Source of the DNA: an uncultured Lachnospiraceae bacterium
GTDB taxonomy: Bacteria; Bacillota; Clostridia; Lachnospirales; Lachnospiraceae
DNA: 31,642 bases
Direction of reading: 5' to 3'
Assembly: GCA_910588955.1 (NCBI GenBank)
Contig: CAJURQ010000039.1
Span: forward strand, 1-31,642
Part shown: positions 1 to 6,364 of the stretch, piece after piece
Layout: every line of letters begins with the position of its first letter
Position numbering within the stretch: the stretch's first letter is position 1
The notes under the pieces: generated by a model
What the model saw: the letters and a program-made list of their open reading frames with translations, nothing else
Told to the model about the DNA's origin: nothing
The model's database searches: none
Position numbers and translations under genes: made by a program

Positions 1-2351
1 AGCTTGACACGGTGGAGGAAAACCTCGAAGTCTTGCGGCAGCAGGGCAAGAACGTATCGAGGGCGATGCTGAAAGGTCTGGAAAAGCGCAAGCACAACCT
101 TGAAGCGAAGCTGGAGAAGGTGGAACACGCCATCAAGTCGCGCACGGACGACGTGGTGGACTTCAAGCAGATGGGCATCGACCATATTTTTATTGACGAA
201 TCGCATCAATTTAAGAACTTGACTTTCAACACGCGGCATGACCGTGTGGCTGGTTTGGGCAACTCGGAAGGAAGCCAGAAAGCCCTGAATATGCTTTTTG
301 CCATCCGCACCATACAAGAGCGCACGGGTAAGGACTTGGGGGCGACGTTCCTATCCGGCACGACCATCAGCAACTCGCTGACGGAACTGTACCTGCTCTT
401 CAAGTACCTGCGCCCGAAGGAACTGGAACGGCAGGATATCCGGTGCTTTGACGCATGGGCGGCTATCTTCGCCAAGAAGACGACCGATTTCGAGTTCAAC
501 GTGACGAACAACGTGGTGCAGAAGGAGCGTTTCCGCTACTTCATCAAAGTGCCGGAGCTTGCCGCCTTCTACAACGAGATAACCGACTACCGCACGGCGG
601 AGGACGTGGGTGTGGACCGTCCGCACAAGAACGAGATACTGCACCATATACCGCCCACGCCGGAGCAGGAGGACTTCATTCAAAAACTGATGCAGTTCGC
701 CAAGACGGGCGACGCCACGCTGCTCGGTAGACCGCCCCTGTCGGAAACGGAAGAGAAGGCAAAGATGCTGATCGCCACCGATTACGCACGGAAGATGGCT
801 CTCGATATGCGCATGATAGACCCGAACTACGAAGACCACCCCGACAACAAGGCTTCCCACTGTGCCAAGACGATTGCGGAGTATTACCATAAATACGACG
901 CGCAGAAAGGCACGCAGTTCGTGTTCTCGGATCTGGGGACGTACCAGCCGGGCGACGGGTGGAACGTGTACAGTGAGATAAAGCGGAAGCTGACGGAGGA
1001 CTACGGCATACCGGCAAGCGAGGTGCGCTTCATTCAGGAGTGCAAGACCGACAAGGCGCGCAAGGCGGTGATAGACGCCATGAACGCCGGAACGGTGCGC
1101 GTGCTGTTCGGTTCCACCTCCATGCTCGGAACGGGCGTGAATGCGCAAAAAAGGTGTGTCGCCATCCATCATTTGGATACGCCTTGGCGACCGTCCGACC
1201 TGCAACAGCGTGACGGACGGGGAGTCAGGGCAGGCAACGAGATTGCCAAGCATTTTGCCGGGAACAATGTGGATGTCATCATCTACGCGGTGGAAAAGTC
1301 GCTGGACAGCTACAAGTTCAACCTGCTGCACTGCAAGCAGACGTTCATCTCGCAGCTTAAAAGCGGGGCGATGGGCGCGCGTACCATCGACGAGGGGGCG
1401 ATGGACGAGAAATCGGGCATGAATTTCTCGGAGTACATGGCGTTGCTCTCCGGCAATACCGACCTTTTGGACAAGGCGAAACTGGAGAAGCGTATCGCAT
1501 CGCTTGAAGGGGAACGCAAGTCGTTCAACAAGGGCAAGCGCGATTCGGAGTTCAAGCTGGAAGCCAAGACGGGGGAACTGCGTAACAACACGGCTGTCAT
1601 CGAAGCCATGACGGAAGATTGGAACCGCTTTCTTTCCGTTGTGCAGACGGACAAGGAGGGCAACCGCCTGAATGCGGTCAAGGTGGACGGCGTGGATTCT
1701 ACCGATGAAAAGGTTATCGGAAAGCGTTTGCAGGAGATAGCCAAGAACGCCACGACGGGTGGATTGTACAAGCCTGTCGGGGAACTTTACGGATTCCCGA
1801 TAAAGGTGGTCAGCGAAAGGATGCTCAAAGAGGGGCTGGAGTTTACCGACAACCGCTTCGTGGTGGAGGGAAACTACAAGTACACCTACAACAACGGGCA
1901 TCTGGCGATGGCTGATTCGGTAGCCGCCGCACGTAATTTCCTGAACGCATTGGAGCGGATTCCGTCCATAATCGACCAGTACAAGGGAAAGAACGAGGTG
2001 CTGGAAAAGGAAGTTCCGCAGTTGCAGGAGATAGCGGGCAAGGTATGGAAAAAGGAGGACGAACTGAAACAGCTTAAGTCCGAACTTGCCGCACTTGACC
2101 GAAAGATACAGCTGGAACTTGCGCCGCCTACGCAGGAAGCCGACGAAAAAGAAAAGGATGGACAGGAGGTCAAGCCTGTTTCGGAAGGTGTACGGAGCAT
2201 ATCGCCACAACAAACTGATGATGCACCGCAGATACGCAGCCCGGTGAATGAGCGAAATCCAACGGGCAACATCATTGGCGACCATGTCATCATCGGACGA
2301 CCGGGTTTTCAGTTAAAGAATAAAAACCGATCGAAAGGGATAAAAATTTAA
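1..2351 (+). CDS. SNF2-type DNA helicase of a conjugative element, C-terminal part (5' partial)
   Basis: The frame is open from the first complete codon at base 3, so the gene begins outside the window; a GTG at 12 is in frame but is probably internal. About 780 codons are visible. The helicase core shows motif II as DESH within IFIDESHQFKN (near base 194) and motifs V-VI as GTGVNAQKR and QQRDGRGVRAGN (about 1126-1238), the arginine-rich pattern of SNF2 superfamily 2 enzymes. After the core comes a charged region that looks coiled-coil (about 1460-1620) and an acidic low-complexity tail. Very large proteins joining an N-6 DNA methylase-like region to such a helicase are common in Bacteroidales conjugative elements. 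The methylase part, if present, lies upstream and cannot be seen. The role is inferred to be processing or protection of element DNA. No terminator hairpin follows the stop directly. Confidence 0.85.
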   Translation, partial: LDTVEENLEVLRQQGKNVSRAMLKGLEKRKHNLEAKLEKVEHAIKSRTDDVVDFKQMGIDHIFIDESHQFKNLTFNTRHDRVAGLGNSEGSQKALNMLFAIRTIQERTGKDLGATFLSGTTISNSLTELYLLFKYLRPKELERQDIRCFDAWAAIFAKKTTDFEFNVTNNVVQKERFRYFIKVPELAAFYNEITDYRTAEDVGVDRPHKNEILHHIPPTPEQEDFIQKLMQFAKTGDATLLGRPPLSETEEKAKMLIATDYARKMALDMRMIDPNYEDHPDNKASHCAKTIAEYYHKYDAQKGTQFVFSDLGTYQPGDGWNVYSEIKRKLTEDYGIPASEVRFIQECKTDKARKAVIDAMNAGTVRVLFGSTSMLGTGVNAQKRCVAIHHLDTPWRPSDLQQRDGRGVRAGNEIAKHFAGNNVDVIIYAVEKSLDSYKFNLLHCKQTFISQLKSGAMGARTIDEGAMDEKSGMNFSEYMALLSGNTDLLDKAKLEKRIASLEGERKSFNKGKRDSEFKLEAKTGELRNNTAVIEAMTEDWNRFLSVVQTDKEGNRLNAVKVDGVDSTDEKVIGKRLQEIAKNATTGGLYKPVGELYGFPIKVVSERMLKEGLEFTDNRFVVEGNYKYTYNNGHLAMADSVAAARNFLNALERIPSIIDQYKGKNEVLEKEVPQLQEIAGKVWKKEDELKQLKSELAALDRKIQLELAPPTQEADEKEKDGQEVKPVSEGVRSISPQQTDDAPQIRSPVNERNPTGNIIGDHVIIGRPGFQLKNKNRSKGIKI

Positions 2352-2375
2352 AATTAGGAATTTTATATAAAATAT

Positions 2376-2480
2376 TAATAGGGGCTATCCAAAAGGTCTA
2401 AAAGTAAATCATATCCCCTCTGCAAGTATCTGTAGGAGAGTGATTGCAAGACTTTCTTTCTTTTTGGGCAGCCTCTATTA
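2376..2480. repeat. 105-bp segment bounded by a 19-bp imperfect inverted repeat (MITE-like or IS remnant)
   Basis: The left end TAATAGGGGCTATCCAAAA (2376-2394) and the reverse complement of the right end, TAATAGAGGCTGCCCAAAA (2462-2480), match at 16 of 19 positions. No transposase reading frame lies between them. Ends of the type G-GGCT-CCAAAA remind me of some Bacteroidales insertion sequences, but I cannot name the parent element. It starts 25 bp after the helicase stop, where the base composition turns AT-rich. It could be a miniature non-autonomous element or the fused ends of a deleted insertion sequence. Confidence 0.5.
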
Positions 2481-2483
2481 AAT

Positions 2484-2756
2484 TTATTTGCTCTTTCTTG
2501 ATTTATGTTTATAAACATTATACCAAAAACATTCCAACTAACCTTGTTTATGTTTTGTCAGCCACCATTTGCACAACCATATTTGACTCCCAAAGAGAAT
2601 GAATTCGATAAGATAACTTGCTGCATACCCACAATAAGGGGCTAAATAGAATACGAATGGGAAATAGATAACAGCACCGACAACAGATTGCGTTATGTAG
2701 TTGGTTAAACTCATTTTACCATAAAGCTGTAATGTGGAAACCGCTTTATTTGACAC
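2484..2756 (-). pseudogene. Remnant of a DUF418-type membrane protein (C-terminal part, internal stop)
   Basis: On the minus strand a 72-codon frame (2756 down to 2538) contains YGKMSLTNYITQS followed by two hydrophobic segments. It resembles the C-terminal region of DUF418 membrane proteins, whose typical pattern is G-[KR]-M-[AS]-L-T-N-Y then two helices. The frame stops at a TAG (2538-2540) just after KHKQG. Reading through that codon continues as LECFWYN and on to a TAA at 2484-2486, which resembles the usual G-P-L-E-x-x-W ending of the family. The N-terminal several hundred residues are missing; only six further open codons precede 2756 before a stop. I read this as a decayed gene fragment, truncated at its 5' end and with a nonsense codon near its 3' end. 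A short expressed peptide cannot be excluded. Confidence 0.6.
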
Positions 2757-2776
2757 ATTCCTTATGACACAATAAT

Positions 2777-2878
2777 ATGAACGAGAATATTTCTACAGAA
2801 TCATCAGTAAAACAGAAAAAAATACTAATTTTGTTTTTGATGATCCTTCCAAAAGGAATTAGAAAAAATGTCTAATTC
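2777..2878 (+). other. Possible 32-codon leader ORF and hairpin upstream of the SnoaL-like gene
   Basis: The interval 2757-2935 holds an ATG frame (2777-2875) encoding 32 residues with a hydrophobic middle (ILILFLMIL). Its last codons lie in a perfect 8-bp inverted repeat, GAATTAGA (2856-2863) and TCTAATTC (2871-2878), with a 7-nt loop and no following T-run. A TAATTTTG (2826-2833) fits the Bacteroides -7 element, but I see no good TTTG about 19-21 bp upstream. This could be an attenuator-like leader, a truncated gene start, or chance. Confidence 0.25.
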
Positions 2879-2935
2879 TAACTTATAGAGGAAAAAGCAA
2901 CAATTAAATATTAAAGAATAAAAGATACGAAAAAT

Positions 2936-3313
2936 ATGACGCCAAAAGAGATACTACAAAAATGGATTGACTGCTTCAACGCCGCCGATGCAGTCGCTTT
3001 GGCAAACTTATACGCTCAGGATGCCATAAACCATCAAGTCGCAAACACCCCAGTTATAGGAAAAACAGCTATCCATGAAATGTTTGTAAATGAATTTGCA
3101 ACCTCAAAAATGGTTTGTATTGTTGAGCATATATTCGAGGATGGAGAATGGGCTATCATGGAATGGAAAGATCCGCTCGGGTTGCGAGGATGCGGATTCT
3201 TTCATGTGCAAAACGATAAAATAGTTTTCCAAAGAGGTTATTGGGATAAGCTCAGCTTTCTCAAACAGCACGGTTTACCCGTAGAGAATAGTGATGAAAA
3301 TCCAAACACATAA
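2936..3313 (+). CDS. SnoaL-like / NTF2-fold protein, 125 aa
   Basis: A small protein with the sequence style of the SnoaL-like branch of the NTF2 superfamily: an N-terminal helix (ILQKWIDCFNAADAVALANLYAQDA), an early conserved N-H (INHQ), a G-K-x-A-I-x-x-M segment, and C-terminal strands (EWAIMEWKDPLGLRGCGFFHV and KIVFQRGYWD). Members of this fold include polyketide cyclases and ketosteroid isomerase relatives, and many have no known substrate; I assign no reaction. The length is normal for a single domain. The ATG at 2936 is the only plausible start. The GNAT gene follows after 11 bp, so the two are probably co-transcribed. Both are less GC-rich than the tra genes, in keeping with cargo. Confidence 0.75.
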   Translation: MTPKEILQKWIDCFNAADAVALANLYAQDAINHQVANTPVIGKTAIHEMFVNEFATSKMVCIVEHIFEDGEWAIMEWKDPLGLRGCGFFHVQNDKIVFQRGYWDKLSFLKQHGLPVENSDENPNT

Positions 3314-3324
3314 CACCGTCCGAT

Positions 3325-4182
3325 ATGGGAATCATCATTCATTCTTTAGAGTCCGTTTCTTTCAAAGATTTGTATGCGGCATTCTCATCTGCATTCAAAG
3401 ATTATGATTTCTCTTTGAATGCGGATGAATTGCGACGCATGCTCGACCGACGAGGATACAATCCACAACTATCTTTCGGAGTATTTTTCGAAGGACGGCT
3501 GATTTCTTTTGTGCTTAACGGAACAGGCATGTACAACAACATCTTGACTGCCTATGACACAGGGACGGGAACCGTACCTTCATTCCGGGGATTACACCTA
3601 ACCCAAAAAATATTCACTTTCAGCCTCGAATTGATATGTCAACAAGGAGTTCGGCAATATGTACTGGAAGTTTTGCAACACAATCACAAAGCAATAAAAA
3701 TATATCGCAAATTAGGCTTTGAAACACAGAGAAATTTCAACTACTACTCTGCCAAACTGAGCGATATTGTTCCTGTATTGCAAGTAAACCATACCGCATG
3801 TCGCATACTCCCATCGGATTTAAAAAACTGCCTTAACCAAACGGCCTGGTTCGATTTTCATCCTTCATGGCAAAATGACAGGGCTTCACTGGAACGCGGA
3901 ATCGACAATTTGGACATATTGGGAGCTTATGAAAGAGAAGAACTTGTCGGATTTGTTATCTTTGAACCGGCATCTGGCGATATTTCATCCCTCGCAGTTG
4001 CAAAAGATTACCGGCGTAAAGGAATAGGCAAGTCTTTGCTTAAAAGTGCTGTCAGTCATTTTCAAAGCGATGTACTCAAATTTACTAATGTTGATTGCGA
4101 TTGTGAATCAGTCACTGGTTTCTTGTCATCATTAGGACTTACCCCAAAAGGACAACAGTTTGAAATGGTCAGAAAAATTTAA
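3325..4182 (+). CDS. Tandem GNAT-family N-acetyltransferase, 285 aa
   Basis: The protein has two GNAT-like halves. The first (about residues 1-150) has GTGTVPSFRGLHLTQKIF in the acetyl-CoA-binding position and the NHKAIKIYRKLGFE helix-turn typical of GNAT motif B. The second (about 155-285) has the clearer pyrophosphate loop LAVAKDYRRKGIGKSLL (RxxGIG), followed by GFLSSLGL. Such two-domain acetyltransferases often act on small molecules, including antibiotics in some families, but no substrate can be read here. The first half has a degenerate loop and may be structural. The gene follows the SnoaL-like gene by 11 bp and ends about 70 bp before a terminator-like stem preceding the tetQ promoter. 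Confidence 0.85.
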   Translation: MGIIIHSLESVSFKDLYAAFSSAFKDYDFSLNADELRRMLDRRGYNPQLSFGVFFEGRLISFVLNGTGMYNNILTAYDTGTGTVPSFRGLHLTQKIFTFSLELICQQGVRQYVLEVLQHNHKAIKIYRKLGFETQRNFNYYSAKLSDIVPVLQVNHTACRILPSDLKNCLNQTAWFDFHPSWQNDRASLERGIDNLDILGAYEREELVGFVIFEPASGDISSLAVAKDYRRKGIGKSLLKSAVSHFQSDVLKFTNVDCDCESVTGFLSSLGLTPKGQQFEMVRKI

Positions 4183-4254
4183 CCTACATTTATATGAATA
4201 GCCCTCATCATCAAATAACAAATTAATAATACCAAATAAAAATACGTATAGATT

Positions 4255-4291
4255 AAAAAAGTTCTTTGTGCTTTTGTCAGGGAACTTTTTT
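4255..4291. terminator. A-run/T-run stem-loop ending the GNAT transcript, overlapping the tetQ promoter
   Basis: AAAAAAGTTC (4255-4264) pairs perfectly with GAACTTTTTT (4282-4291) across a 17-nt loop, with T-rich sequence after the stem. It is suitable as an intrinsic terminator in either direction. The -33 element of the tetQ promoter (TTTG, 4273-4276) lies in the loop. The stem has only four G/C pairs, so its strength is uncertain. Confidence 0.5.
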
Positions 4292-4303
4292 TTCGTAAAT
4301 TTG
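4273..4303 (+). promoter_or_regulatory. Promoter of tetQ-rteA-rteB
   Basis: A consensus Bacteroides promoter: -33 TTTG (4273-4276), 19-bp spacer, -7 TAAATTTG (4296-4303). The transcription start would fall close to 4310, leaving a leader of about 130 nt before the tetQ ATG. That agrees with the published leader length for CTnDOT tetQ. Confidence 0.85.
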
Positions 4304-4438
4304 CGTTCAATTATGCGGCAGTAATAATATACATATTAATACGAGTTAAGAATCCTGTAGTTTTCTACATGCTACGAGGAGGTATTAAAAGGTGCGTTTC
4401 GGCAATGCATCTATTGTAGTATATTATTGCTTAATCAA
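4304..4438 (+). promoter_or_regulatory. tetQ translational attenuator leader
   Basis: Near the 5' end GTAATAATATAC (4321-4332) can pair with GTATATTATTGC (4419-4430), which lies just before the tetQ ATG; the pairing is complete apart from one G-U. This matches the published Hp1-Hp8 structure of CTnDOT that hides the tetQ ribosome-binding region. An alternative short hairpin, TAATAT (4325-4330) with ATATTA (4333-4338), fits the reported Hp1-Hp2 structure. A further hairpin GTAG-TTTT-CTAC lies in the middle. From the CTnDOT work, ribosomes stalling on the three-codon leader peptide under tetracycline favour Hp1-Hp2 and free tetQ translation. A 16-codon frame starting with ATG-CTA-CGA is also present; in CTnDOT the 16-residue peptides were found not to be the essential ones. 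Confidence 0.85.
4313..4324 (+). CDS. Three-residue tetQ leader peptide (MRQ)
   Basis: ATG-CGG-CAG-TAA begins only a few bases after the predicted transcription start and ends inside the Hp1 arm. A leader peptide of exactly three amino acids was shown in CTnDOT to be the one required for tetracycline control; this reading frame is its evident counterpart. The assignment rests on position and length. Confidence 0.8.
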   Translation: MRQ

Positions 4439-6364
4439 ATGAACATTATAAATTTAGGAATTCTTGCTCACATTGATGCAGGAAAAACTTCCGTAACCGA
4501 GAATCTGCTGTTTGCCAGTGGAGCAACGGAAAAGTGCGGCCGTGTGGATAATGGTGACACCATAACAGACTCTATGGATATAGAGAAACGTAGAGGAATT
4601 ACTGTCCGGGCTTCTACGACATCTATTATCTGGAATGGTGTGAAATGCAATATCATTGACACTCCGGGACACATGGATTTTATTGCGGAAGTGGAGCGGA
4701 CATTCAAAATGCTTGATGGAGCAGTCCTCATCTTATCCGCAAAGGAAGGCATACAAGCGCAGACAAAGTTGCTGTTCAATACTTTACAAAAGCTGCAAAT
4801 CCCGACAATTATATTTATCAATAAGATTGACCGTGCCGGTGTGAATTTGGAGCGTTTGTATCTGGATATAAAAGCAAATCTGTCTCAAGATGTCCTGTTT
4901 ATGCAAACTGTTACCGATGGATCGGTTTATCCGGTTTGCTCCCAAACATATATAAAGGAAGAATACAAAGAATTTGTATGCAACCATGACGACGATATAT
5001 TAGAACGATATTTGGCGGATAGCGAAATTTCACCGGCTGATTATTGGAATACGATAATCGCTCTTGTGGCAAAAGCCAAAGTCTATCCGGTGCTACATGG
5101 ATCAGCAATGTTCAATATCGGTATCAATGAGTTGTTGGACGCCATTACTTCTTTTATACTTCCTCCGGCATCAGTCTCAAACAGACTTTCAGCTTATCTC
5201 TATAAGATAGAGCATGACCCCAAAGGACATAAAAGAAGTTTTCTAAAAATAATTGACGGAAGTCTGAGACTTCGAGACGTCGTAAGAATCAACGATTCGG
5301 AAAAATTCATCAAGATTAAAAATCTGAAAACTATTTATCAGGGCAGAGAGATAAATGTTGATGAAGTGGGTGCCAATGATATCGCGATTGTAGAAGATAT
5401 GGAAGATTTTCGAATCGGAGATTATTTAGGGGCTGAACCTTGTTTGATTCAAGGATTATCCCATCAGCATCCCGCTCTCAAATCCTCCGTCCGACCGGAC
5501 AAGCCCGAAGAGAGAAGCAAGGTGATATCCGCTCTGAATACATTGTGGATTGAGGACCCGTCTTTGTCCTTTTCCATAAACTCTTATAGTGATGAATTGG
5601 AAATCTCGTTATATGGTTTGACCCAAAAGGAAATCATACAGACATTGCTGGAAGAACGATTTTCCGTAAAGGTTCATTTTCATGAGATCAAGACTATCTA
5701 CAAAGAACGACCTGTAAAAAAGGTCAATAAGATTATTCAGATCGAAGTACCACCCAACCCTTACTGGGCCACAATAGGGCTGACTCTCGAACCCTTACCG
5801 TTAGGGACAGGGTTGCAAATCGAAAGTGACATCTCCTATGGTTATCTGAACCATTCTTTTCAAAATGCCGTTTTTGAAGGGATTCGTATGTCTTGCCAAT
5901 CAGGGTTACATGGATGGGAAGTGACAGATCTGAAAGTAACTTTTACTCAAGCCGAGTATTATAGCCCGGTAAGTACACCTGCTGATTTCAGACAGCTGAC
6001 CCCTTATGTCTTCAGGCTGGCTTTGCAACAGTCAGGTGTGGACATTCTCGAACCGATGCTCTGTTTTGAGTTGCAGATACCCCAGGAGGCGAGTTCCAAA
6101 GCTATTACAGATTTGCAAAAAATGATGTCTGAGATTGAAGACATCAGTTGCAATAATGAGTGGTGTCATATTAAAGGGAAAGTTCCATTAAATACAAGTA
6201 AAGACTATGCCTCAGAAGTAAGTTCATACACTAAAGGCTTAGGCACTTTTATGGTTAAGCCGTGTGGGTATCAAATAACAAAAGGCGGTTATTCTGATAA
6301 TACCCGTATGGAAGAAAAGGATAAACTTTTATTCATGTTTGAAAAATCAGTATCATCAAAATAA
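4439..6364 (+). CDS. tetQ: Tetracycline resistance ribosomal protection protein Tet(Q)
   Basis: A 641-residue translational GTPase of the EF-G-like ribosomal protection family. It binds the ribosome and dislodges tetracycline with GTP hydrolysis. GTPase motifs are plain: G1 AHIDAGKT (residues 10-17), G3 DTPGH (from residue 74) and G4 NKID (128-131). The sequence agrees closely with my memory of Tet(Q) over its whole length, and the length is the usual one. I chose the ATG at 4439; a TTG at 4427 is in frame but lies inside the Hp8 arm of the leader. The stop TAA overlaps the rteA ATG by one base (TAATG), so rteA is probably translationally coupled. Control is by attenuation in the leader. No truncation or frameshift is seen. 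Confidence 0.98.
   Translation: MNIINLGILAHIDAGKTSVTENLLFASGATEKCGRVDNGDTITDSMDIEKRRGITVRASTTSIIWNGVKCNIIDTPGHMDFIAEVERTFKMLDGAVLILSAKEGIQAQTKLLFNTLQKLQIPTIIFINKIDRAGVNLERLYLDIKANLSQDVLFMQTVTDGSVYPVCSQTYIKEEYKEFVCNHDDDILERYLADSEISPADYWNTIIALVAKAKVYPVLHGSAMFNIGINELLDAITSFILPPASVSNRLSAYLYKIEHDPKGHKRSFLKIIDGSLRLRDVVRINDSEKFIKIKNLKTIYQGREINVDEVGANDIAIVEDMEDFRIGDYLGAEPCLIQGLSHQHPALKSSVRPDKPEERSKVISALNTLWIEDPSLSFSINSYSDELEISLYGLTQKEIIQTLLEERFSVKVHFHEIKTIYKERPVKKVNKIIQIEVPPNPYWATIGLTLEPLPLGTGLQIESDISYGYLNHSFQNAVFEGIRMSCQSGLHGWEVTDLKVTFTQAEYYSPVSTPADFRQLTPYVFRLALQQSGVDILEPMLCFELQIPQEASSKAITDLQKMMSEIEDISCNNEWCHIKGKVPLNTSKDYASEVSSYTKGLGTFMVKPCGYQITKGGYSDNTRMEEKDKLLFMFEKSVSSK

Noticed and set aside
351..2285. 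Minus-strand frame of 644 codons opposite the helicase
   Set aside because: It lies wholly antisense to a gene with clear helicase motifs, and its product is rich in Arg, His, Leu and Val without domains, as expected of a complementary-strand shadow.
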